Shown here piece after piece: positions 17,752 through 25,603 of a DNA stretch of 64,000 nucleotides. Made by a program: the position numbers and the translations under genes. The notes under the pieces were generated by a model, which made no database searches, was not told the DNA's origin, and saw nothing but the letters and a program-made list of their open reading frames with translations. This stretch comes from JAOUEA01 sp040882605 (lineage in GTDB: Bacteria; Actinomycetota; UBA4738; HRBIN12): contig JBBEAY010000058.1 of assembly GCA_040882605.1 (NCBI GenBank), positions 1 to 64,000 on the forward strand. Reading direction: 5' to 3'. Numbering within the stretch: the stretch's first letter is position 1; the number at the start of each line of letters is the position of its first letter.

Positions 17752-17787
17752 GTCCGGTCCTTGGCCGTCCGGACCTTGGCCGTCCGG
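17752..17787. repeat. 15-bp tandem repeat, 2.4 copies, in a divergent intergenic region
   Basis: GTCCGGTCCTTGGCC (17752-17766), GTCCGGACCTTGGCC (17767-17781) and a partial GTCCGG (17782-17787). It lies between the divergent amidotransferase and acyl-CoA dehydrogenase genes. It may be a regulatory repeat or slippage; no known binding site was recognised. Confidence 0.8.
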
Positions 17788-17825
17788 GAGCGCGCCTCGC
17801 AAGTTGCAGTGCTACCTTCGAGGTC

Positions 17826-18998
17826 ATGAGCGCCTCGATCGATCCACACGACATGCTCGACATCGACCACCTGCTGAGCGACGACGAACGTGCGGTACGC
17901 GACACCGCCCGGGAATGGGTGAGAGGTCGCATCCTGCCCGAGGTCGAGGACTGGTACGAGGCGGGTGAGTTCCCCGCCCGCGAGCTCGCGAAGGAGCTCG
18001 GTGAGATGGGCTTCCTCGGTATGCAGCTCGAGGGCGAGGGCATGCTCGGCCTGAACGCAGTCGCCTACGGACTGGTCGAGCTCGAGCTCGAAGCAGGCGA
18101 CTCAGGCCTGCGATCGTTCGTCTCGGTCACGAGCGCCCTCGCCATGTTCGCGATCCTCACCTTCGGAAGCGACGAGCAGCGGGCCGAATGGCTGCCGCGT
18201 CTGACGAGCGGCGATGCGATCGGGTGCTTCGGCCTGAGCGAGTCCGACTCCGGGAGCGACCCAAGCTCGATGCGCACGTTCGCCCGGCGTGACGGCGACG
18301 ACTGGGTGCTGAACGGCACCAAGATGTGGATCACGAACGGCAGCGTGAGCGACGTCGCGATCGTGTGGGCCAACACCGACGAGGGCCTTCGCGGGTTCGC
18401 GGTGCCGTGCGATGCGCCGGGGTTCAGCGCCCCCGATATCCACAAGAAGATGTCGCTAAGGGCGAGCGTCACGTCGGAGCTCGTGATGGACGACGTTCGG
18501 CTCCCGGCGGGCGCCGTGCTGCCGGGCGTCGAGGGCCTCAAGGGTCCGCTGTCATGTCTGAACGAAGCGCGGTTCGGCATCGTGTGGGGCGTGATGGGCG
18601 CGGCCCGGGCCTGCTTCGAATCGGCGCTCAACTACTCGAAGGAACGCGTGCAGTTCGGCAAGCCGATCGGGGCGTTCCAGCTCACGCAGAAGAAGCTCGC
18701 CGACATGGCCATCGAGATCGAGAAAGGCACGTTGCTCGCCTACCATCTCGGCCGCATGAAGGAAGACGGCCGCCTGCGCCCCGAGCATGTCTCGATCGGC
18801 AAGCTCAACAACACGCGTGAGGCGATCAAGGTCGCCCGCACGTGCCGGGGCATCCTCGGCGCGAACGGCATCACGCTCGAGTACCCGATCATGCGTCACA
18901 TGATGAACCTCGAGTCGGTGATCACCTATGAGGGCACCGAAGAGGTGCACACCCTGGTGATCGGTGGGCTGCTCACAGGCCACCGAGCCTTCGTGTAG
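17826..18998 (+). CDS. gcdH: acyl-CoA dehydrogenase, glutaryl-CoA dehydrogenase-like
   Basis: A 390-residue FAD enzyme. It has FGLSESDSGSDPSSM and an ITNGSVSD flavin-binding region. Catalytic base Glu369 is in TYEGTEEVHTLVIG, matching Glu370 of mature human GCDH. The SGLRSF motif with Arg96 corresponds to the Arg that holds the glutaryl carboxylate in GCDH. These favour glutaryl-CoA dehydrogenase (to crotonyl-CoA and CO2) over plain acyl-CoA dehydrogenases, though a non-decarboxylating relative is possible. Start ATG 17826. It converges on etfB-etfA-etfD, 30 bp apart at the stops, whose products would take its electrons. Fits lysine, tryptophan or aromatic breakdown. Confidence 0.85.
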   Translation: MSASIDPHDMLDIDHLLSDDERAVRDTAREWVRGRILPEVEDWYEAGEFPARELAKELGEMGFLGMQLEGEGMLGLNAVAYGLVELELEAGDSGLRSFVSVTSALAMFAILTFGSDEQRAEWLPRLTSGDAIGCFGLSESDSGSDPSSMRTFARRDGDDWVLNGTKMWITNGSVSDVAIVWANTDEGLRGFAVPCDAPGFSAPDIHKKMSLRASVTSELVMDDVRLPAGAVLPGVEGLKGPLSCLNEARFGIVWGVMGAARACFESALNYSKERVQFGKPIGAFQLTQKKLADMAIEIEKGTLLAYHLGRMKEDGRLRPEHVSIGKLNNTREAIKVARTCRGILGANGITLEYPIMRHMMNLESVITYEGTEEVHTLVIGGLLTGHRAFV

Positions 18999-19028
18999 TC
19001 GAGAAGGCCGTGACGCACGGCGGTTGAG

Positions 19029-20978
19029 TCATCGCTTGCCGTCTGCAGTCGGCAGCGCGGAACGGGCGAGCAGGGTCGCGACGTCGACGACCTCGGGTCC
19101 CTCGCCCGCCGCGTTCGAGGCGTCGTCGAGCATCACGAGGCAGAATGGGCAGGCTGTCGCGACGACGTCGGCGCCGGTGGCTGCGGCCTCGGCGAAGCGC
19201 GTGTCGTTGATGCGAGTGTCGCCACCTTCTTCCATCCAGAACTTGGCGCCGCCGGCGCCGCAGCAGAACGATCGCTCGCGGTTCCTCGGCATCTCTTCGA
19301 GAGATCCGGTCACGGCGCCGAGCACCTCGCGGGGCGCGTCGTACTTGTCGTTGTGGCGGCCCAGGTAACACGCGTCGTGGTAGGTCACGGCGACTGACTC
19401 GCGTGAGGGATGCAACCGTCCCTCGCGCACCAGTCGGGCGAGCAGCTCCGAGTGGTGCACGACCTCGTAAGTGCCGCCGTAGTCCGGATACTCGTTCGCG
19501 AGGGTGTTGAAGCAGTGGGCGCAGCTCGCGACGATCGTCGTCACGCCGGCTTCGTTCAGTGTCGAGACGTTGCGCTCCGCGAGCGTCTGGAACAAGAACT
19601 CGTGGCCCATGCGCCGGGCCGGGTCGCCCGTGCAGGACTCGCGCTGGCCGAGCACGGCGACGTCGATGCCGGCGGCTTGCAGCAGGCGCACCGTCGAGCG
19701 CGTCGCCTCGCGAGCGCGCTCGTCGAACGCGCCGGCGCATCCGACCCAGAAGAGCACCTCGGGCGCGCGGTCGCCGGCCGCGAGCACGCGCACTTCGAGG
19801 CCGGCTGCCCAGTCCATGCGGGCGCTCGCGGGCTGGTTCCAGGGGTTCTCGCCGGCACCCTCCACGCCTCGCAGCAAGGCGCCCGCCTCAGTCGGGAACC
19901 TCGACTCGGCCATCACGAGATGACGGCGCAGGTCGATGATCGTGTCGACATGCTCGATGTCGACCGGACACTCCTGCACGCACGCGCCGCATGTCACGCA
20001 GTCCCACACGACCTCGTCGGTGACGGCGTTGGGGACGAGAGGCTGCAGCTCCACCACGCCGGCCGGTGACGCCGCGACGACGTGATCGCGCAGTCCCATG
20101 ATCAGCAGCTTTGGGCTGAGGGGCTTCCCGGTGGCCCAGGCGGGGCAGACGTCCTGGCAACGACCGCATTCCGTGCACGAGAACAGATCCAGGGTCTGCT
20201 TGCGGGTCAGGTCGGTCGCGACAGCGGCGCCGAAGCGCAGGTCTTCCTCTGGGCCCTCGAGGTCGATGCGCAGCGGCTCGAGCCGACCGCCGGGCCAGGT
20301 CTTCGCGAGCCACACGTTCGGAGCTGCCGTGACGATGTGCAAGTGCTTCGAGCCGGGCAGGTAGACCAGGAAGCCGAGCACGAGCAGCAGGTGGATCCAG
20401 ACGAGTGCACGCTCGGCTCGTTCGAGCGCCGCGGCACCGAGGCCATCGGCGAACCCAGCGAGCCAGCCAGAGACGGGGCCCTCGGCATCGGTGAGCCCGA
20501 GCGCGATGCGGGTCGCTTGCCAGAGCAGCAGTGACACCACGATCGCCGTGATCATGAGCAGGATGCGATCGGCTTCGCCGAGGTGCGAGCCGCGGAATCG
20601 GTCGGGGCGCTGCACCTTGCGGATCACCACGGCGGCCGTGACGCCGGCCAGCACGGCGAAGCCGAACACGTCGACGATCCACGCGAACACCGTGGTTTCG
20701 CCGATCAACGGAAGGTGGCCGTCGGGATCGACGATCGCGATCGCGGCCTCGGCGATCGTGGGCAACAGCACCACGAACCCCCAGAAGATCGCGGCGTGCA
20801 TGAGGCCCGGCACGAACCGCTGGAACAGCTTCCTCTGGCCGATGACGTGCGTCAGCTCGCGACCCGCGCGCTCGGCGGTGGCTCCCGTGCGACCGGGGTC
20901 GTCGGGGCGCGCGGCACGCAGCGTGGCGACTCTCGGCGCTGCACGGCGCCACGCTAGGGCCGCCGCTGCGGCGACCAC
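19029..20978 (-). CDS. etfD: EtfD-type membrane (Fe-S) oxidoreductase, ETF to quinone
   Basis: About 649 residues. The N-terminal half is a NarI-like membrane cytochrome domain with about five helices. Two 4Fe-4S motifs follow (CTECGRCQDVCP and CVTCGACVQECP), then two CCG domains (WVGCAGAF, SCAHCF, SFCCGAGG). Known: EtfD (Rv0338c in mycobacteria) passes electrons from EtfBA to menaquinone during fatty acid oxidation. Gene order etfB-etfA-etfD on one strand supports that role here. The start is uncertain: an in-frame GTG at 20978 is used, but the first helix seems to begin slightly upstream near a CTG at ~21002 that overlaps the etfA stop. Confidence 0.9.
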   Translation of the reverse strand: MVAAAAALAWRRAAPRVATLRAARPDDPGRTGATAERAGRELTHVIGQRKLFQRFVPGLMHAAIFWGFVVLLPTIAEAAIAIVDPDGHLPLIGETTVFAWIVDVFGFAVLAGVTAAVVIRKVQRPDRFRGSHLGEADRILLMITAIVVSLLLWQATRIALGLTDAEGPVSGWLAGFADGLGAAALERAERALVWIHLLLVLGFLVYLPGSKHLHIVTAAPNVWLAKTWPGGRLEPLRIDLEGPEEDLRFGAAVATDLTRKQTLDLFSCTECGRCQDVCPAWATGKPLSPKLLIMGLRDHVVAASPAGVVELQPLVPNAVTDEVVWDCVTCGACVQECPVDIEHVDTIIDLRRHLVMAESRFPTEAGALLRGVEGAGENPWNQPASARMDWAAGLEVRVLAAGDRAPEVLFWVGCAGAFDERAREATRSTVRLLQAAGIDVAVLGQRESCTGDPARRMGHEFLFQTLAERNVSTLNEAGVTTIVASCAHCFNTLANEYPDYGGTYEVVHHSELLARLVREGRLHPSRESVAVTYHDACYLGRHNDKYDAPREVLGAVTGSLEEMPRNRERSFCCGAGGAKFWMEEGGDTRINDTRFAEAAATGADVVATACPFCLVMLDDASNAAGEGPEVVDVATLLARSALPTADGKR

Positions 20979-20998
20979 GGCGACGAGGAGTGCCGCGC

Positions 20999-21961
20999 TC
21001 AGCGCCCGGTCCGTCGTCGGACCTCCTCGGTGAGCGCCGGCAGCACCTGGAACAGATCGCCCACGACGCCGAGGTCGGCCAAGCGCAGGATCGGCGCCTC
21101 GGCATCTTTCGTGATCGCGACGATGCGGCGCGAGCCCTTCATGCCGACGGCGTGCTGCAACGCCCCGCTGACCCCCGCGGAGAGATACACCTCGGGCTTC
21201 ACCGTCGAGCCGGTCTGCCCGATCTGCATCGCGTAGGGGACCCACCCCGCGTCGACGGCGGCGCGCGATGCGCCGATCGCCGTGCCTCCGATCGCAGCGG
21301 CCAGATCTTCGAGGAGCCCGAAGCCGTCGGGCCCACCGAGTCCGCGTCCTCCGGCGAGCACGACCTTCGCGCCCTCGAGGCTCGGGCCGCTCGCGGCCGC
21401 ATCTGTCCGTTCGAGCACGCGCACGGCGGCGAGGCCGTGAGGCGCCACCACATCGACCTCGACGACTTCGGCCGTGCCCCCGACAGGCGATGGCTCGAAC
21501 GAACGCGGGCGCATCATCACGATGTGGGGAGAGGCGCCCTCGAGGGCGACCTCGACGATCGTTGTGCCACCCAGGATCTCGGCGCGTGCCCGGTCGATCG
21601 AAGAGAGGTCGACCGCGTTGGCCATCAGCGTTGAGCCGGTGATCGCCTGGAGTCGCCCGGCGACGTCACGCGCGCGGTAGGACGACGGGAACAGCACGAC
21701 CTCGGGTGCGTGCGAGGCGACGAGCGCGGCGAGCGTGTGGGCGGCGACGCGCGACGTCGGCTCGATGAGGCGCTCGTCATCGGAGGCGTACACGAGCGTG
21801 GCGCCGTGATCGCCTAGCGCAGTGGCGCTCGCAACGGCGCCCGGCCCAAGTGCCACGGCGCCGACATCGTCGCTGAGCGCTCGGGCCTTCGTGAGCAGCT
21901 CGAGCGCCGACGTTGCAACGTCCTCGGCAGAGACGTCGGCCCAGATCCACACGCGCCCCAT
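20999..21961 (-). CDS. etfA: electron transfer flavoprotein subunit alpha
   Basis: A 320-residue EtfA. The C-terminal FAD domain has the diagnostic GASRAAVDAGWVPYAMQIGQ and VKPEVYLSAGVSGALQHAVG segments. The N-terminal domain is shorter in signature but in register. Pairs with EtfB to carry electrons from acyl-CoA dehydrogenases. Starts at ATG 21961, one base after the etfB stop; its end abuts or overlaps etfD. Cytoplasmic. The neighbouring GcdH-like enzyme on the other strand is a likely electron donor. Confidence 0.95.
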   Translation of the reverse strand: MGRVWIWADVSAEDVATSALELLTKARALSDDVGAVALGPGAVASATALGDHGATLVYASDDERLIEPTSRVAAHTLAALVASHAPEVVLFPSSYRARDVAGRLQAITGSTLMANAVDLSSIDRARAEILGGTTIVEVALEGASPHIVMMRPRSFEPSPVGGTAEVVEVDVVAPHGLAAVRVLERTDAAASGPSLEGAKVVLAGGRGLGGPDGFGLLEDLAAAIGGTAIGASRAAVDAGWVPYAMQIGQTGSTVKPEVYLSAGVSGALQHAVGMKGSRRIVAITKDAEAPILRLADLGVVGDLFQVLPALTEEVRRRTGR

Positions 21962-21962
21962 G

Positions 21963-22736
21963 TCAGATCACCCTTGCCTCGGTCAACAGATCTGCGATCT
22001 CCGTAGCGGTCCCGGGGCCGGCCTCGATCACGCGTCCACCGGTCTTCGCCGGCGCGGCTTCGACCGAGACGACTGCTTGGGTCGATCGCGTGCCATCGGC
22101 GGTGAGCTCGAGGTCGGCGAGCGTCGGCCGATCGATCGGCTTGGACTTCGCGCCCATCACGCCCTTGAGGCTCGGGTACCGAGGCTCGGCGACCCCTGTC
22201 GTCACGGTGACGAGCGCAGGCATCGGGCACGCGACCATCTCGGTGCCCGCGGCTGTCTGTCGCTCGGCGCGGAGCTCTGAGCCTTCGACGACGTCGAGCG
22301 ATGTCGCGAATGTCACGCTCGGCAGGCCGAGGAGCTCGGCGACGGTGATCGGCAGGGTGCCCGTATACCCGTCGGTGGACTCGACCGCGGCGACGACCAG
22401 GTCGACCGGCCCGAGGGAGCGGATCGCGGCCGTGAGCACGCGCGCCGTGACGAGCGTGTCCGCGCCTCGGAGCGCGTCGTCGGTCACCAGCACGCCGCGC
22501 GTCGCGCCCATCGCGAGTCCGCGCTGCACGGCGGCGACCGCGATCTCTGGTCCCATCGAAACGAGGGCGACCTCGCCGCCATCGCGCTCCACGAGCTGGA
22601 GCGCTCGCTCGAGCCCGTACTCGTCGCCCGGGTCGAGCGCGCCGACGGCTCCCTCGCGCACGAGCAGATGGTCCTCGCCGAGCCGGGGCGTGCCTTGCGG
22701 CTCGGGAACCCACTTCACCAACACGACGATGTTCAC
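21963..22736 (-). CDS. etfB: electron transfer flavoprotein subunit beta
   Basis: A 257-residue EtfB, from GTG 22736. It begins with the typical NIVVLVKWVPEP and has the AMP-binding subunit fold; the ETF-beta signature region is near residues 150-180 (EMVACPMPALVTVTTGVAEPR). First gene of etfB-etfA-etfD. The upstream gap to the divergent MaoC gene is only 46 bp, so a compact divergent promoter is expected there. Confidence 0.95.
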   Translation of the reverse strand: MNIVVLVKWVPEPQGTPRLGEDHLLVREGAVGALDPGDEYGLERALQLVERDGGEVALVSMGPEIAVAAVQRGLAMGATRGVLVTDDALRGADTLVTARVLTAAIRSLGPVDLVVAAVESTDGYTGTLPITVAELLGLPSVTFATSLDVVEGSELRAERQTAAGTEMVACPMPALVTVTTGVAEPRYPSLKGVMGAKSKPIDRPTLADLELTADGTRSTQAVVSVEAAPAKTGGRVIEAGPGTATEIADLLTEARVI

Positions 22737-22782
22737 GGCCAGATGCTAGCCGTTGCTACGCTCAGGCCGCAGGAGGTGCCGC

Positions 22783-23226
22783 GTGGGCCGCAGCTATCTG
22801 GACGACATCGAGGTCGGGCTCGAGCTCGTGAGCGACGCTCGCACGATCACCGCGGCCGACATCGAGGTGTTCGCCGATCTCACCGGCGACCACAACCCGC
22901 TCCACAGCGACACCGTTGCCGTCGGTGATGGCTCGCCGTACGACGCCCCGATCGCGCACGGCCTGCTGGTCACCTCGATCTCGAGTGGCCAATCGACATC
23001 GGCCGACGACTGGGCCTTAGGCATCTACCTCGAAGAATCCCGGCGGTTCGTCGCTCCCGTGTATGCGGGCGACGCGATCCGAACCCTCTCGACGGTCACC
23101 GACGTTCGGCGGTCACGCTCCAAGCCCGATCGCGGCGTCGTCACGATGCAGGTCCGCGTGCTGAACCAGCGCGACGAGCTCGTGCAGGAAGGCACCGACA
23201 TCGTTCTCGTCGGAGCCCGTCCCTAG
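22783..23226 (+). CDS. MaoC-like hot-dog dehydratase/hydratase
   Basis: A 147-residue protein with the hydratase-2 motif LTGDHNPLHSD, which supplies the catalytic Asp and His of (R)-specific enoyl-CoA hydratases. Start GTG 22783 is supported by AGGAGG at 22771-22776; longer frames lack this. Would hydrate a trans-2-enoyl-CoA or act on a related CoA ester. It is divergent from etfB, placing it with the acyl-CoA oxidation genes, and its stop overlaps the stop of the facing kinase gene by 2 bp. Exact chain-length preference is not readable. Confidence 0.87.
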   Translation: MGRSYLDDIEVGLELVSDARTITAADIEVFADLTGDHNPLHSDTVAVGDGSPYDAPIAHGLLVTSISSGQSTSADDWALGIYLEESRRFVAPVYAGDAIRTLSTVTDVRRSRSKPDRGVVTMQVRVLNQRDELVQEGTDIVLVGARP

Positions 23227-24149
23227 ATCGGTTCCGCCGCAGCCCTCAACCGATCTTCGAGCGCGAGCGACGTTGCGCCGTCGAGCATGCGTGCGAAATG
23301 CCGCCCGGCGTAGTCCACGAAGTCGACATCGAGCGTCGAGATCGCCTGCTGCACGACACCCCACATCGCTTCGCGGAAGTCCGACATCAGGGTCATCAGC
23401 GCGAGGCGCGCGCGATGGCGGTCGAGCACGTCCCCCAGGAAGTAGTGATGCAGGAGCCGTTCCCGCGCCTCGTCGTCGAGCCCATTGTTCACGGCGAGGT
23501 TCCCGAGGTCGAAGAAGACGTCGCCCATGCCCGCGTACTCGTAGTCCACGATCCACACGTGGTCGCCGTCGCGCAGGAAGTTGGCGTTCAGCAGATCGTT
23601 GTGGCACATCGTGAGCGGCGACGGCGAGGTCGCGAACGTGGCCTCGATGCGATCGGCAAGGGCGTGCGCATCGTCGTAGGCAGGCGGGATCGTGACCCCG
23701 CGAACCGCCGCCGTCTCCCGGTAGCGCTCCACGATGCGGAAGACCGGGAACGTTGAGGGGATCGGGGGACAGGCGTGGAGCGCGCGGAGCGACGTCACCA
23801 CGAGCTCGAGCGCATCGCCGGTGCTTAGCTCATCCTGAGGGATGTGCGCGCCATCGACGAACCGAGACACGAAGCATCCACCGTCGGGCAGGAACGCCAC
23901 GACCTCGGGCCCGACGCCGGCGTCGGCCGCCGCCACGGCAGCGCGGTGCTCGTTCGCCCTGTCGATGCCGAGCAGCGCTGTGTCGTGACCGGGCACCCGC
24001 AACACGTACCGCGACCCGTCGACGGTCACCACATAGTTGCGATTCGTGATGCCACCCTCGAGCGGTACGACGTCGAACTCTGCGTCGGCCCAGCCGGGCA
24101 CCGATCGCAGGATCGCATCGAGCGCCGGCTCGAGCATCGCCGTGCTCAC
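23223..24149 (-). CDS. APH/choline kinase family phosphotransferase
   Basis: A 308-residue kinase. It has a glycine-poor loop (PLEGGITNRNYVV), a lysine/arginine equivalent in YVLRVP, the catalytic loop CHNDLLNANFL (HxDxxxxN) and the metal-binding WIVDYEYAG. The pattern is closer to choline/ethanolamine kinases (LicA, GITNRNY) than to aminoglycoside kinases. It would phosphorylate a hydroxyl of a small amino-alcohol or similar substrate. GTG 24149 overlaps the stop of the glutamine-synthetase-like gene (GTGA), so the two are coupled; an internal ATG at 24136 is possible. A resistance role is not supported by context. Confidence 0.83.
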   Translation of the reverse strand: MSTAMLEPALDAILRSVPGWADAEFDVVPLEGGITNRNYVVTVDGSRYVLRVPGHDTALLGIDRANEHRAAVAAADAGVGPEVVAFLPDGGCFVSRFVDGAHIPQDELSTGDALELVVTSLRALHACPPIPSTFPVFRIVERYRETAAVRGVTIPPAYDDAHALADRIEATFATSPSPLTMCHNDLLNANFLRDGDHVWIVDYEYAGMGDVFFDLGNLAVNNGLDDEARERLLHHYFLGDVLDRHRARLALMTLMSDFREAMWGVVQQAISTLDVDFVDYAGRHFARMLDGATSLALEDRLRAAAEPI

Positions 24150-25528
24150 CCCCGTTCGAAGTAGCGGGCGAGCTCCCAGTCGGTGACCGTCAGGTTGTCG
24201 AAGGTCGACTGTTCCTGCACGGCGGTGTTGAGGAGATGACCGTAGACGAAGTCACCGAACATCTCCTTGGCAGCCTTCGACTTGCGGAACACATCGATCG
24301 CCTCGTGCAGGCTGGTCGGCACCCGGGGCACGCGCTTGGCCTCGTAGGCGTTGCCTTCGAATATGGGCGGCGGCTCGATCTTGTTCTCGATGCCCCACAT
24401 GCCGGCGGCGACCGTGGCGGCGAAGGCCAAGTAGGGGTTCGCGTCGGCCCCGGGGATGCGGCATTCCACACGGAACCCCCCGTGTTCGCCGACGGTGCGG
24501 TAGCCGGCCGTGCGGTTGTCACGGCTCCACACGATCGCGGTCGGCGCCCACGATGCGAGCTGGTAGCGCTTGTACGAGTTCACGGTCGGGGCGAACATCC
24601 ACGCCATCTCACGAGCGGTCGCCATGATGCCACCCAAGTACCACCGGAACTCGTCGGTCATGTTGCCGATGCCCTTGTCGCTCCATGTGAGGCTCTTCGT
24701 GCCCTTGGCGTTCCAGATCGAGGAATGCAGGTGACACGACGAGCCGGCCTCGTCCATCGTCCATTTCGCCATGAAGGTGGCCGAGACGCCGTTGAGCGCC
24801 GCGATCTCCTTCACGCCGTGCTTGTAGAGCGAGTGGTGGTCGGCGTTGGAGAGCGCATCGGAATACGTGATGTTGATCTCGTGCTGCCCCTTGCCGAACT
24901 CGCCCTTGGAGAACTCGATCGGGATGCCCGCGCCGCGCATGTGGTTGCGGATCTGGCGGATGATCCACTCGTCCTTGGTGGTCTGCAGCATGTGGTAATC
25001 CATGATGTAGCTCGAAGACGGATGCACATCGCGGTACCCGCGCTCGGCCAGCTCGTCATAGCCGTCCTTGAAGAGATAGAACTCGAGTTCCGATCCGGTC
25101 TTGACCGTGAAGCCCATCTCGGCGGCCTTCGCGAGTTGGTCCTTCAGGATCTGGCGAGGCGCCACGCGCACCGGATCGTCGGAGTCTTCTTCGTAGATGT
25201 CGCAGATCACCATGACCGTCTTCTCGAGCCATGGGCACATGCGCAGCGTCGCCATGTCGGGCACCATGCGGAAGTCGCCGTATCCGGTCTCCCAGCTCGC
25301 GTACTCGTACCCGGGAAGCGGCTCCATCTCCATGTCGACGGCCAGCAGATACAGGCAGGCGTGTAGCCCCTCGGGCCCAAGGATGTCCTCGAGGAAGAAG
25401 TCCGGCAGCACGCGCTTGCCCATGAACCGGCCCTGCATGTCGGTGAACTGGCAGAGCACCGTGTCGATGTCGCCCGCGGTGGCGAGCTCCTCGAGCTGCT
25501 TCGCGGTGAGCATGCCCTGAACGTCCAT
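24146..25528 (-). CDS. glutamine-synthetase-like gamma-glutamyl-amine ligase
   Basis: A 460-residue GS-fold ligase with the beta-grasp N-terminus (LCQFTDMQGRFMGKRV). Motifs follow: GSELEFYLF, GKGQHEIN, NSYKRYQLASWAP and RVECRIPGADANPYL, covering the metal, ATP and glutamate sites. The regulatory adenylylation Tyr loop of GlnA is not evident. It is most like PuuA/GlnA3-GlnA4-type enzymes that join glutamate to putrescine, ethanolamine or other amines. Context supports this: an APC amine/amino-acid permease upstream and a choline-kinase-like enzyme coupled downstream. Start ATG 25528 has GAGGAGG just upstream. The true amine is unknown. Confidence 0.87.
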   Translation of the reverse strand: MDVQGMLTAKQLEELATAGDIDTVLCQFTDMQGRFMGKRVLPDFFLEDILGPEGLHACLYLLAVDMEMEPLPGYEYASWETGYGDFRMVPDMATLRMCPWLEKTVMVICDIYEEDSDDPVRVAPRQILKDQLAKAAEMGFTVKTGSELEFYLFKDGYDELAERGYRDVHPSSSYIMDYHMLQTTKDEWIIRQIRNHMRGAGIPIEFSKGEFGKGQHEINITYSDALSNADHHSLYKHGVKEIAALNGVSATFMAKWTMDEAGSSCHLHSSIWNAKGTKSLTWSDKGIGNMTDEFRWYLGGIMATAREMAWMFAPTVNSYKRYQLASWAPTAIVWSRDNRTAGYRTVGEHGGFRVECRIPGADANPYLAFAATVAAGMWGIENKIEPPPIFEGNAYEAKRVPRVPTSLHEAIDVFRKSKAAKEMFGDFVYGHLLNTAVQEQSTFDNLTVTDWELARYFERG

Positions 25529-25603
25529 GCCTGCCTCCTCACGGAAACGAACGAGGCGCGGCGACCGTGCTGGCCCGCCGCGCCCGGTCCATCCGATCGT
25601 CGC

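Noticed and set aside
23223..24149. Aminoglycoside resistance phosphotransferase
   Set aside because: The N-terminal GITNRNY pattern and coupling to a GS-like ligase fit a choline/ethanolamine-type kinase better, and no mobile element is near.
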